Assembly (NCBI RefSeq): GCF_020594515.1
Contig: NZ_JAJCTH010000003.1
Coordinates: 186,001-250,000, forward strand
DNA from: Rhodoferax sp. U2-2l
GTDB lineage: Bacteria; Pseudomonadota; Gammaproteobacteria; Burkholderiales; Burkholderiaceae_C
Direction of reading: 5' to 3'
Length of the DNA: 64,000 nt
The notes under the pieces are model-generated. The model made no database searches and had not been told where the DNA came from. It saw only the letters and a program-made list of their open reading frames with translations. Position numbers and translations under genes: made by a program. Shown here piece by piece: positions 1 to 8,352 of the stretch. The stretch's first letter is position 1. Each line of letters begins with the position of its first letter.

Positions 1-2336
1 AGCGCGTCTGACACGGCATCCAGCAGCATCGAGGCGGTCACGGGCTTGACCAGGAAGCCCTGCAACAGGGCCTGTTGCTGCGGGCTGCGCTGGGTCAGCA
101 TGTCACGGCCGCTGGAAGTGATCATGATCACCGCCGGGGCGGGCGGCGGCAGCGACAAGGCCTGCCACTTTTCCAAGGTCTGCCAGCCGTCCATGCCAGG
201 CATGTGCCAGTCCATCAGCAGCACCTGGTAGGGCATTTGCCCGGTGCTGGCTTGGGGCTGCAACATGGCCAGCGCCTGGGCACCATCGGCTGCCACATCC
301 ACCTGCCAACCCAGCGCACGGCACAGGGCCGCCAGCACATCCCGGGCGATCGGGTTGTCATCCACCAGCAGCACACGCAGCCCGCTCAGGCCGACGTGCA
401 CCACCTGCGTCGCCACCGGGGGCTGCAGCTCGGGGCTGATGGGCAGGGTGATCTGGAACGAGAAGGTGCTGCCTTGACCCAGTTCACTTTGCAGCGCCAA
501 CTCGCCACCCATCAGCGCCACCAGACGGCGGCAGATGGACAGCCCCAGCCCGGTGCCGCCAAAACGCCGGGTGGTGGAGGCTTCGGCTTGGGAGAAGCCT
601 TCAAAAATATGCTGCTGGTTTTCTGGCGCGATGCCGATGCCGGTGTCTGTGACGGCGAAGTGCAGGGTGGCGTCCTGATCGGTCTGGCGCACCACGCGGA
701 TGGCCACCACCACGTCCCCGCGGGGGGTGAATTTCACCGCATTGCTGCACAGGTTGAGCAGCACCTGGTGCAGGCGCAACATGTCGCCGCACAGCGCCTG
801 GGGTGTGTCCGGGGCCACATCAAACAACACCTCGACATCCTTGTTGCCCACGTTGGCCGACACAATCACCGACAGATCGCGCAGCAGTTTGTCCAGCCGG
901 AACGGGTGAACCTCCAGGGTCATCTTGCCGGCGTCAATCTTGGAGAAATCCAGAATGTCATTGAGCAGGCCCAGCAACGACTGTGCGGCGCTTTCGGCCT
1001 TGCTGGCGTAGTCGAGCTGGCGCTCGGTCAGCGGCGTGTTGTGCATCAGCCGCAACATGCCCAGCACCGCGTTCATTGGTGTGCGGATTTCGTGGCTCAT
1101 GTTGGCCAGGAACTGGCCTTTGGCCACGGCCGCACTCTCGGCCTGGTCCTTGGCGAACTGCAGCGACTGCTCCAGATTTTTGTTGACCGTGATGTCGGTG
1201 CGAATGCCAATGAACTGGTGCGGCAGGCCATCCACACCCAGCAAGGGCACGATGGTGGCATTGACCCAGTAAAAACCACCGCTTTTTGTGCGGTTCTTGA
1301 TGTCGCCGCGCCAGACCTTGCCCTCGGTGATGGTCCGCCAGAGGTCTTCAAACAAGGCTGGTGGATGTTCGTCAGACTTGATGATGCGGTGGTTCTGCCC
1401 CAACAACTCGTCCTGGCGGTAGCCACTCACGTCGCAAAAGCGCTGGTTGGCGTAAGTGATGTTGCCCTGCAAGTTGGTGATGCTGACAATGGCGTGCTGG
1501 TCCAGGGCAAATTTCTGGTTGTTCAGATCCAGGTTCTGAACCAGCAGCCGCGCCGACACCACATTGAGGGCCTGACCCAGCGCGGCGATTTCCGAGGTCT
1601 GGTGCGACACCTTCAGGACCGCGCCAGCGGAGCGGTCCAACTGGCTGGCAAACGCGGTGGCCTGCCGCAGGGCGCGCATCATGGGGCGCAGCAGCAGCCA
1701 CAGCAGCAGCCAGGTGACCACCAACGCCAGCCCGATCGCCTTGAAGGCCTGCACACGGATGCGATGGGCGAGGGTTTCAAAGGTGTCCAGCCGGTAATTG
1801 ACCCGGACCCAGCCCAAGGGCTGCGACCCGACGATCCGGTGCCAGGCTGACAGGGTGCCGCGGCTGCCGGCCAGGAAGTCCCGCTGGCTGCCGGGGTCGG
1901 GGGTTTCTTCCAGAATCGCGTCAGGCGCCTGCGGATCGGGCAGACGCACCGGCTGACGGCTGTAACGCGGTGACCAGGTGCCGTTTTTGTTGACCACTTC
2001 CGAGATCGGCCGACCCGCCAGATCCGTCACCAGCACCGAATAGATGCCGTCCACCGTGGCGGTTTGCAGCGTCAGTTTTTCGATCTGCCGGGGCTCGTTG
2101 GTGGCCAGGAAATGGGCGTCGACGGTGGCCAGGTTCTGTGCCAGCGCCGACAGCTGCGCCGTCACGGTGCGCCGGGCGTTGTCCGTTTGTTGGCGTGCTG
2201 TGTAGTAGCCGTAACCCAGGATCGAGATCACCAGGCAGAAGGTGGTCAGCAACAGCAGCTGGACTTCAAGGCTGCGGGGAAGCCAGCGCCGCAGTGTGCC
2301 GCGCGTCAGGGTGGCCAACGGAGCATCAACCGTCAT
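1..2336 (-). CDS. Hybrid sensor histidine kinase (PAS-HisKA-HATPase-REC), 3' end outside window
   Basis: An open frame of about 778 codons reads from an ATG at 2336 to the left edge without a stop. An N-terminal membrane segment (about residues 27-47), an extracytoplasmic stretch and a second membrane segment (about 195-210) precede a PAS domain (about 265-375). The phospho-acceptor His415 lies in SHEIRTPMN. ATP-binding boxes follow (LCSNAVKFTP, DTGIGI, FGGTGLGL). A receiver domain near the left edge has VDDNP, phospho-acceptor Asp709 in MDWHMPGMDG and the conserved Lys in LVKPV. The protein should autophosphorylate at the inner membrane and relay phosphate through its receiver; more receiver or Hpt domains may lie beyond the edge. 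It starts 31 bases after the diguanylate cyclase stop, so the two are probably co-transcribed. No strong Shine-Dalgarno precedes the chosen ATG, so the exact start is uncertain. The signal sensed is unknown. Confidence 0.9.
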   Translation of the reverse strand, partial: MTVDAPLATLTRGTLRRWLPRSLEVQLLLLTTFCLVISILGYGYYTARQQTDNARRTVTAQLSALAQNLATVDAHFLATNEPRQIEKLTLQTATVDGIYSVLVTDLAGRPISEVVNKNGTWSPRYSRQPVRLPDPQAPDAILEETPDPGSQRDFLAGSRGTLSAWHRIVGSQPLGWVRVNYRLDTFETLAHRIRVQAFKAIGLALVVTWLLLWLLLRPMMRALRQATAFASQLDRSAGAVLKVSHQTSEIAALGQALNVVSARLLVQNLDLNNQKFALDQHAIVSITNLQGNITYANQRFCDVSGYRQDELLGQNHRIIKSDEHPPALFEDLWRTITEGKVWRGDIKNRTKSGGFYWVNATIVPLLGVDGLPHQFIGIRTDITVNKNLEQSLQFAKDQAESAAVAKGQFLANMSHEIRTPMNAVLGMLRLMHNTPLTERQLDYASKAESAAQSLLGLLNDILDFSKIDAGKMTLEVHPFRLDKLLRDLSVIVSANVGNKDVEVLFDVAPDTPQALCGDMLRLHQVLLNLCSNAVKFTPRGDVVVAIRVVRQTDQDATLHFAVTDTGIGIAPENQQHIFEGFSQAEASTTRRFGGTGLGLSICRRLVALMGGELALQSELGQGSTFSFQITLPISPELQPPVATQVVHVGLSGLRVLLVDDNPIARDVLAALCRALGWQVDVAADGAQALAMLQPQASTGQMPYQVLLMDWHMPGMDGWQTLEKWQALSLPPPAPAVIMITSSGRDMLTQRSPQQQALLQGFLVKPVTASMLLDAVSDA

Positions 2337-2367
2337 GCTGATTTTGGATGGGCTGGCGCGCGGCGCG

Positions 2368-3318
2368 TCAGGCGAGCTGTTGGCCGCGAACGCACCCTCT
2401 GCCACTGGCTTTGGCCAGGTAGAGCTGTGCGTCGGCCAAGGCCAGAAGGGCCGTGGCGTCGCCACTGGCGCTGGCCGTGAAACCCGCGACGCCGAGGCTG
2501 ACGGTGATCACAGGCGCCACGTCGGAGTGGATGTGGGCGATGGCTTTTTGGCGCACATCGGCCTCCAGCTCGCGGGCCATCGTCATGGCCTGCTCAAACT
2601 CGGTTTCCGGCAACACGCAGGCAAATTCCTCGCCGCCGTAACGGGCCACCAGATCGGCGGGGCGACGCAAGCTGGCCTTCAGGGTCTGGGCCACCTGGCG
2701 CAAACAGTCGTCGCCCGCCTGGTGGCCGTAGTGGTCGTTAAAACGTTTGAAAAAGTCCACGTCGAGCATGATCAGCGCCAGCGGCTTCTGGGCACGTAGC
2801 GCCCGGGCCATTTCGGTGGCCAGTTGCTGGTCAAAGTAACGGCGGTTGAACACGCCCGTCAACCCGTCCAGGAACACCAGACGGCGCATCAGATCGGATT
2901 GGCGTTTGAGGATCAGCTGCGTTTTGACGCGTGCCCGCACCACGGCCGGGTTGACTGGTTTGGAAATGAAATCCACCGCGCCGACCTCCAGGCCACGGGT
3001 TTCCTGGGTGGCATCGGTGTGGGCCGTGACAAAGATGACCGGGATGTCACAGGTGTCGGGCGCCGCCTTGAGGGCGGTGCACACCTCGTAACCGTCCATG
3101 CCGGGCATCACGATGTCAAGCAGCACCAGATCCGGTGGGGTGCGATGGCAGAAGTCCAGCGCCTGCTGGCCACTGGTGGCCATGAACACCTGGTATTGCT
3201 CGGCAAATATCTGGTTCATCACCTGGATATTGATGGGCTGGTCGTCCACCACCAGCAGCCGCGCCCTGGTCGCAGGCACGTTCATCAGGGTGGTCAAAGC
3301 GTCTTGATCTTGGGACAT
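2368..3318 (-). CDS. REC-GGDEF response regulator, diguanylate cyclase (PleD/WspR-like)
   Basis: This 316-residue protein has an N-terminal receiver domain (VVDDQPINI, phospho-acceptor Asp in LLDIVMPGMDG, Lys in ISKPVNP) and a C-terminal GGDEF domain. The catalytic motif is GGEEF, an active variant. An RPAD sequence lies exactly five residues before it, matching the RxxD inhibitory site for product feedback by c-di-GMP. It should make c-di-GMP from two GTP when its receiver is phosphorylated. It is the promoter-proximal gene of a minus-strand pair with the hybrid kinase, which is the obvious candidate phosphodonor (inference from position). The 164-base gap to pyk must hold both divergent promoters. 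Confidence 0.93.
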   Translation of the reverse strand: MSQDQDALTTLMNVPATRARLLVVDDQPINIQVMNQIFAEQYQVFMATSGQQALDFCHRTPPDLVLLDIVMPGMDGYEVCTALKAAPDTCDIPVIFVTAHTDATQETRGLEVGAVDFISKPVNPAVVRARVKTQLILKRQSDLMRRLVFLDGLTGVFNRRYFDQQLATEMARALRAQKPLALIMLDVDFFKRFNDHYGHQAGDDCLRQVAQTLKASLRRPADLVARYGGEEFACVLPETEFEQAMTMARELEADVRQKAIAHIHSDVAPVITVSLGVAGFTASASGDATALLALADAQLYLAKASGRGCVRGQQLA

Positions 3319-3425
3319 GTCAGTGGGGGCGAAGGCCCCTCGATATTAAGCGATTGGCCTGCCGCCAGCGCGCGGGGAAAACGTGATCTTAGGGTGCCAG
3401 GACGATCTAATTGCTTTCTTGTTGC

Positions 3426-3435
3426 TTACATGTAA
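3426..3435. promoter_or_regulatory. Palindrome TTACATGTAA upstream of pyk
   Basis: A perfect 10-bp palindrome lies in the intergenic region between the divergent diguanylate cyclase and pyk genes, 47 bases before the pyk start. It could be a regulator site or a chance palindrome in an AT-rich promoter. No regulator can be assigned. Confidence 0.25.
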
Positions 3436-3482
3436 CCAAATCGTGGGAAAATCCGGAAACAAAATTACATGGAGATTGTTTT

Positions 3483-4913
3483 ATGTCGCGTCGCGCTACC
3501 AAAATCGTTGCAACTCTTGGCCCAGCTTCCAACGATCCCCAGATTCTGGAGCAGATGATTCGGGCGGGCGTGAACGTGGTCCGACTCAATTTCAGCCACG
3601 GCACCGCTCAGGATCACACCAACCGCGCACAGATGGTGCGCGAAGCAGCGCGCCGCGCCGGGCGCGAAGTGGGCATCATGGCTGATTTGCAGGGCCCCAA
3701 AATTCGCGTTGGCAAGTTTGCTGACGGCAAGATTTTTCTCGAGCCGGGCCAGAAGTTTGTCATGGACGCTGCCCGCGTTGAGCTGGGTGACATCGACGGC
3801 GTCGGGCTGGATTACAAGACCTTGCCACAGGAAGTCAAGGTCGGCGACGTGTTGTTGCTCAATGATGGCTTGATCGTGATCACGGTGGACGCGGTGCGGG
3901 GCTCGGCGATCCACACCACCGTCAAGCTCGGTGGCGAACTCTCCAACAACAAAGGCATCAACAAGCAGGGCGGCGGCTTGAGCGCGCCCGCCTTGACGGC
4001 CAAGGACATGGATGACATCCGCACCGCGATGGCGTTCAAGGCGGACTACGTGGCGGTGAGTTTCCCCAAGAGCGCGACCGACATGGAAATGGCGCGCCAG
4101 CTGTGCAATGTGGCGGCCGCAGATGGCCATCGGCCGGGGCTGATTGCCAAGATCGAGCGCGCCGAAGCCATTCCGCTGCTCGAAGAAATCCTGCTGGCCA
4201 GCGACGGCATCATGGTGGCGCGTGGCGACCTGGCCGTGGAAGTGGGCAACGCGGTGGTGCCCGCCTTGCAAAAACGCATGATCAAGCTGGCGCGTGAGCA
4301 TGACCGCGTGGTGATCACGGCCACGCAGATGATGGAGTCGATGATCACCAACCCGGTGCCCACCCGCGCCGAGGTCAGCGACGTGGCCAACGCCGTGCTG
4401 GACGGCACCGACGCGGTGATGTTGTCGGCCGAAACCGCCGCCGGCAAGTACCCGCTTGAAACCGTGATTGAGATGGCCAAGATCTGTCACGCAGCCGAAA
4501 GTGGTGACGCCTTCGAACTCGAATCAGATTTCACCGGCAAAACGTTCACCACGGTGCCGTATGCTGTCTCCATGGGGGCCCTGTTCACGGCGCACCATTT
4601 GGGTGCCAAAGCGATTGTGGCGTTGACCGAAAGCGGGTCTTCTGCGCGCTGGATGAGTCGCCACCTGATCCGGGTGCCGATTTACGCGATGACGTCGAAC
4701 ATTGCCACACAGCGCCGCATGACGCTTTACCGCAATGTGCGCCCCCTGCTGATTGACACCAGCATGGACCGTGACACGGCGCTGGCGCAGGCCGAACGCG
4801 ACCTGAAAGCACTGAACATCGTGTCCGTTGGCGACGTGTACGTGATCACTTGCGGCGAGCCCATGGGGGCCTCGGGCGGCGCCAACATGCTGAAAATTTG
4901 CCTGGTGGAGTGA
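3483..4913 (+). CDS. pyk: Pyruvate kinase
   Basis: Converts phosphoenolpyruvate and ADP to pyruvate and ATP, the last step of glycolysis, in the cytosol. The 476-residue product has the family N-terminus (RRATKIVATLGPAS), the active-site signature with the catalytic Lys in LIAKIERAE (about residue 221), the TATQMMESM segment (about 279) and the MLSAETAAGKYP segment. Length matches bacterial pyruvate kinases. The ATG at 3483 is preferred over an in-frame upstream start at 3411 because GGAG lies about nine bases ahead and the conserved sequence begins at once. It is followed by pckG, the enzyme of the opposing gluconeogenic direction, after a 100-base gap with two palindromes. Confidence 0.97.
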   Translation: MSRRATKIVATLGPASNDPQILEQMIRAGVNVVRLNFSHGTAQDHTNRAQMVREAARRAGREVGIMADLQGPKIRVGKFADGKIFLEPGQKFVMDAARVELGDIDGVGLDYKTLPQEVKVGDVLLLNDGLIVITVDAVRGSAIHTTVKLGGELSNNKGINKQGGGLSAPALTAKDMDDIRTAMAFKADYVAVSFPKSATDMEMARQLCNVAAADGHRPGLIAKIERAEAIPLLEEILLASDGIMVARGDLAVEVGNAVVPALQKRMIKLAREHDRVVITATQMMESMITNPVPTRAEVSDVANAVLDGTDAVMLSAETAAGKYPLETVIEMAKICHAAESGDAFELESDFTGKTFTTVPYAVSMGALFTAHHLGAKAIVALTESGSSARWMSRHLIRVPIYAMTSNIATQRRMTLYRNVRPLLIDTSMDRDTALAQAERDLKALNIVSVGDVYVITCGEPMGASGGANMLKICLVE

Positions 4914-4917
4914 CCAG

Positions 4918-4926
4918 AAACCGTTT
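4918..4926. promoter_or_regulatory. Palindromic site 1 between pyk and pckG (AAACCGTTT)
   Basis: AAAC-C-GTTT is an odd-centred palindrome just after the pyk stop. It sits inside a 13-base segment (4918-4930) that is the exact reverse complement of 4987-4999. The A/T arms with a C/G centre resemble LacI-family operators in general shape, but no regulator can be named. The centre-to-centre distance to site 2 is 73 bp, about seven helical turns. Confidence 0.4.
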
Positions 4927-4989
4927 TCTTTGCGTTTGAACAGGTTCTGGTAAGCCGGTTTGGTCAAAATGACACTTGCTCTATGCAAG

Positions 4990-5000
4990 AAAACGGTTTT
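4990..5000. promoter_or_regulatory. Palindromic site 2 just upstream of the pckG ribosome-binding site (AAAACGGTTTT)
   Basis: An 11-base odd-centred palindrome ends three bases before the pckG Shine-Dalgarno AGGAGG (5004-5009). A protein bound here would block initiation or early elongation. It pairs with site 1 as a 13-bp perfect inverted repeat, so the two could also form a long-range mRNA stem enclosing 56 bases. No U-run follows, which argues against a terminator. Confidence 0.4.
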
Positions 5001-5013
5001 ACCAGGAGGTTCG

Positions 5014-6909
5014 ATGAACACCGACACGCAGCATGACACGTCCCGCAAAGCCCCCGCTTATGTGGCCAATCAACGTTTGATTTCCTGGGTGGCAGAGATT
5101 GCCGCCCTGACCCAGCCCGACGCCGTTTACTGGTGTGACGGCTCGGATGAAGAATATGCCCGCTTGTGCCAGCAACTGGTCGACGCTGGCACCTTCAAGA
5201 AACTCAACCCGGTCAAGCGTCCCAACAGCTTCCTGGCCTGCAGCGACCCCAGCGATGTCGCCCGCGTCGAAGACCGCACCTTCATTTGTTCCGAGAAAAA
5301 AGAAAACGCCGGCCCGACCAACAACTGGATGGCGCCCGCCGAGATGCGCGCCCTGTTGCAGACCGGCCAGGCCGACGGCACCAAAGCCCTGTTTGACGGC
5401 TGCATGAAGGGCCGCACGATGTATGTGATCCCGTTCAGCATGGGGCCGCTGGGCAGCCCGATTGCGCACATCGGCATCGAACTCTCTGACAGCGCCTATG
5501 TCGCCGTCAACATGAAGATCATGACCCGCATGGGCAAGGCCGTGTACGACGTGCTGGGTGCCGACGGTGAATTTGTGCCCTGTGTGCACACCGTGGGCGC
5601 ACCGCTGGCTGCCGGTCAACCAGACGTGACCTGGCCCTGCAACCCCAACAAATACATTGTTCACTACCCTGAAACGCGTGAAATCTGGAGCTTCGGCTCG
5701 GGCTACGGTGGCAACGCGTTGCTGGGCAAAAAGTGTTTTGCGCTGCGGATTGCCTCCAACATGGCGCGTGATGAAGGCTGGTTGGCCGAACACATGATGA
5801 TTCTGGGCGCCACCAATCCGCAAGGCAAAAAACATTACGTGGCAGCAGCGTTCCCGAGCGCCTGCGGCAAGACCAACTTTGCCATGCTGGTGCCGCCCGC
5901 TGGTTTTGAAGGTTGGCAGATCACCACCGTGGGTGACGACATCGCCTGGATCAAACCCGGCGCGGACGGCAAGCTGTACGCCATCAACCCGGAAGCGGGC
6001 TACTTTGGCGTGGCGCCCGGCACCAACATGCTGACCAACCCGAACTGCATGCGCTGCCTGGACAAGGACGTGATTTACACCAACGTGGCCTTGACGGACG
6101 ACGGCGATGTCTGGTGGGAAGGCCTGGAGCATGACGTGCCCGGCAAAGTCCTGCCCAGCCATCTGATCGACTGGAAGGGCAACGACTGGACGCCTGAGAT
6201 CGCCCAGGCCACCGGTGCCAAGGCGGCGCATCCGAACTCACGCTTCACCGTGTCGGCCAAAAACAACCCGGCGCTGGACCCCGAATGGGACAACCCGGCG
6301 GGTGTGCCGATTGACGCGTTCATGTTTGGTGGCCGCCGTGCCACCACCGTGCCGCTGGTCACCGAAGCCCGCACCTGGGTCGACGGCGTCTACATGGCGG
6401 CCACCATGGGCTCGGAAACCACCGCAGCGGCGGTCGGTCAAGCGGGCGTGGTGCGTCGCGACCCGTTCGCCATGCTGCCGTTCACCGGCTACAACATGAG
6501 CGACTACTTCCAGCACTGGCTGACCCTGGGTGCCAAGCTCGAAGCCAGCGGCTTCAAGCTGCCCAAGATTTACACCACCAACTGGTTCCGCAAGGGCGAC
6601 GACGGCAAGTTTGTCTGGCCGGGCTACGGCGAAAACATGCGCGTGCTGAAGTGGATTCTGGACCGTCTGGACGGTACGGCACCCGACGGTGTGGCGCATG
6701 TGTTTGGCATCAGCCCGCAATACGCCGATCTGACCTGGAGCGGCCTGAGCTTCTCGGCCGAGCAGTTCAAGACCGTGACCAGCATCGACAAGGCTGCCTG
6801 GAAAGAAGAAATGGCCCTGCACGACGAGCTGTTTGACAAACTGGCTTATCACCTGCCCAAGGAACTGGCCGACACCAAGGCGCGCATTGAAGAGGAGTTG
6901 GCGGCATAG
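5014..6909 (+). CDS. pckG: Phosphoenolpyruvate carboxykinase, GTP-dependent
   Basis: Interconverts oxaloacetate plus GTP with phosphoenolpyruvate, CO2 and GDP, the entry step of gluconeogenesis from organic acids. The 631-residue protein belongs to the GTP class: it has the P-loop PSACGKT with the reactive Cys (residues 281-287, Cys284), the metal/kinase-2 segment VGDDIAWIK (about 305-313) and FGGRR. The ATG at 5014 is chosen because AGGAGG ends five bases upstream; an in-frame ATG at 4960 lacks such a site and would read through the palindromes. It lies directly after pyk, the enzyme that would make a futile cycle with it, so separate control is expected. A strong terminator follows. Confidence 0.97.
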   Translation: MNTDTQHDTSRKAPAYVANQRLISWVAEIAALTQPDAVYWCDGSDEEYARLCQQLVDAGTFKKLNPVKRPNSFLACSDPSDVARVEDRTFICSEKKENAGPTNNWMAPAEMRALLQTGQADGTKALFDGCMKGRTMYVIPFSMGPLGSPIAHIGIELSDSAYVAVNMKIMTRMGKAVYDVLGADGEFVPCVHTVGAPLAAGQPDVTWPCNPNKYIVHYPETREIWSFGSGYGGNALLGKKCFALRIASNMARDEGWLAEHMMILGATNPQGKKHYVAAAFPSACGKTNFAMLVPPAGFEGWQITTVGDDIAWIKPGADGKLYAINPEAGYFGVAPGTNMLTNPNCMRCLDKDVIYTNVALTDDGDVWWEGLEHDVPGKVLPSHLIDWKGNDWTPEIAQATGAKAAHPNSRFTVSAKNNPALDPEWDNPAGVPIDAFMFGGRRATTVPLVTEARTWVDGVYMAATMGSETTAAAVGQAGVVRRDPFAMLPFTGYNMSDYFQHWLTLGAKLEASGFKLPKIYTTNWFRKGDDGKFVWPGYGENMRVLKWILDRLDGTAPDGVAHVFGISPQYADLTWSGLSFSAEQFKTVTSIDKAAWKEEMALHDELFDKLAYHLPKELADTKARIEEELAA

Positions 6910-6945
6910 GCCCGTTGCGACAGCCCCGAGCCCTGAGCGGCCATG

Positions 6946-6972
6946 AAAAAACCACCGTGAGGTGGTTTTTTT
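6946..6972 (+). terminator. Rho-independent terminator after pckG
   Basis: An A-run leads into the stem CCACC/GGTGG with loop GTGA, followed by seven T (6966-6972). The A-run pairs with the T-run to lengthen the stem. It lies 37 bases after the pckG stop. Confidence 0.85.
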
Positions 6973-7080
6973 GTCAGCGCCGTTGGCTCATGTAAACGAT
7001 TACGTTGATGTTTGATGTAGGTTAAGCTTCGGCTTGGTTGCGGTCCTAGAATCGATTCAGGACACCCACACAATGTGATG

Positions 7081-7120
7081 GCCTTCCTGGGCCGCCCGGC
7101 TCAGGAAGGCTCGGATTTTT
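7081..7120 (+). terminator. Terminator-like hairpin in the fbaA leader (possible attenuator)
   Basis: GCCTTCCTG (7081-7089) pairs perfectly with CAGGAAGGC (7102-7110) around a 12-base G+C-rich loop, and a run of five T follows at 7116-7120. It lies 30 bases before the fbaA ATG and downstream of a plausible -10 element TAGAAT near 7046-7051. pckG already has its own terminator at 6946-6972, so this hairpin probably sits inside the fbaA transcript. Confidence 0.5.
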
Positions 7121-7150
7121 CTTCCTCAACTAACTGAAAAGGATTCGGCA

Positions 7151-8230
7151 ATGGCGTCAAAAATTTTGGATGTGGTGAAACCCGGTGTGGTGTTCGGTGA
7201 TGATGTGCAAAAAATCTTTGCCATCTGCAAAGACAACCAGTTTGCGATGCCTGCGGTGAACGTCATCAGCACCGACTCCATCAATGCCGTTCTGGAAGCC
7301 GCCGCCAAGGCCCGGGCCCCGGTGGTGATCCAGTTCTCCAATGGTGGGGCGGGTTTTGTGGCTGGCAAGGGTTTGAAGCTCGAAGGTCAGCAAGCCGCTA
7401 TTCTGGGTGCCATATCTGGCGCCAAACACATCCACCTGCTGGCCGAAGCCTACGGTGTGCCGGTGATTGTGCATACCGATCACGCCGCCAAAAAGCTGCT
7501 GCCCTGGATTGACGGCCTGCTGGATGCGGGTGAAAAGCACTTTGCCGAAACCGGCAAACCGCTGTTCAGTTCGCACATGCTGGACTTGTCGGAAGAGTCG
7601 CTCAAAGAAAACATCGAGATCTGCGGCCAGTACCTGGCGCGCATGGCCAGGATGGGCATGACGCTGGAAATTGAGCTCGGCGTGACAGGTGGTGAAGAAG
7701 ACGGCGTGGACAACAGCGACCGGGATGCCTCGCTGCTGTACACCCAGCCCGAAGATGTGGCCTACGCTTATGAAGAACTGAGCAAGATCAGCAACCGTTT
7801 CACCATTGCCGCCTCGTTTGGCAATGTACACGGTGTCTACAAACCGGGCAACGTCAAACTCACCCCGAAGATTCTGGACAACTCGCAGAAGTTTGTCTCC
7901 GAGAAATACAAGGTGGCGGCCAACACGCTGGACTTTGTGTTCCACGGCGGCTCCGGGTCGAGCGCCGATGAGATCAAGGAAGCCATCAGCTACGGCGTGG
8001 TCAAGATGAACATTGACACCGACACCCAGTGGGCCACCTGGGGCGGTGTGATGGCCTTCTACAAAAAGAACGAAGCGTATCTGCAAGGCCAGATCGGCAA
8101 CCCGGACGGGGATGACAAGCCCAACAAGAAGTACTACGACCCGCGCGTCTGGCAACGCGCCGGTCAGCTTGGCATGATTGCCCGGCTGGAGCAGGCTTTC
8201 CAGGAGCTCAACGCCGTCAACACGCTGTAA
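7151..8230 (+). CDS. fbaA: Fructose-bisphosphate aldolase, class II (FbaA type)
   Basis: Zinc-dependent cleavage or synthesis of fructose 1,6-bisphosphate from dihydroxyacetone phosphate and glyceraldehyde 3-phosphate. The 359-residue length and sequence match the E. coli FbaA type. Catalytic and zinc residues are visible: Asp110 and His111 in HTDHAAKK, His227 in NVHGVYKPG and His265 in FHGGSGSS. It begins with ASKILDVVKPGVVFGDDVQ, typical of this subclass. The gene has its own leader with a terminator-like hairpin and its own terminator, so it is probably a single-gene unit. A second class II aldolase of a different subtype lies at 10244-11308. Confidence 0.96.
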   Translation: MASKILDVVKPGVVFGDDVQKIFAICKDNQFAMPAVNVISTDSINAVLEAAAKARAPVVIQFSNGGAGFVAGKGLKLEGQQAAILGAISGAKHIHLLAEAYGVPVIVHTDHAAKKLLPWIDGLLDAGEKHFAETGKPLFSSHMLDLSEESLKENIEICGQYLARMARMGMTLEIELGVTGGEEDGVDNSDRDASLLYTQPEDVAYAYEELSKISNRFTIAASFGNVHGVYKPGNVKLTPKILDNSQKFVSEKYKVAANTLDFVFHGGSGSSADEIKEAISYGVVKMNIDTDTQWATWGGVMAFYKKNEAYLQGQIGNPDGDDKPNKKYYDPRVWQRAGQLGMIARLEQAFQELNAVNTL

Positions 8231-8251
8231 CCCGGGCAGGCAGCGTCAACC

Positions 8252-8283
8252 AAAAGGCCGATGCTGACATCGGCCTTTTTTTT
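8252..8283 (+). terminator. Rho-independent terminator after fbaA
   Basis: AAAAGGCCGATG pairs with CATCGGCCTTTT around the loop CTGA, with a T-run continuing to 8283. It is a textbook stem with A and T tracts on both sides, so it may act in both directions between the convergent fbaA and the transporter gene. Confidence 0.9.
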
Positions 8284-8352
8284 GTCCAAGCGTCGTGCCA
8301 GCGGCACAACGCCCGCTTAGCATCGCCTTGACAAGCCCGTCTGACGCCGTCG

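Noticed and set aside
75..1850. A 591-codon plus-strand open frame at the left edge
   Set aside because: It is antisense to the hybrid kinase, whose H, N, G and receiver motifs are all visible on the minus strand.
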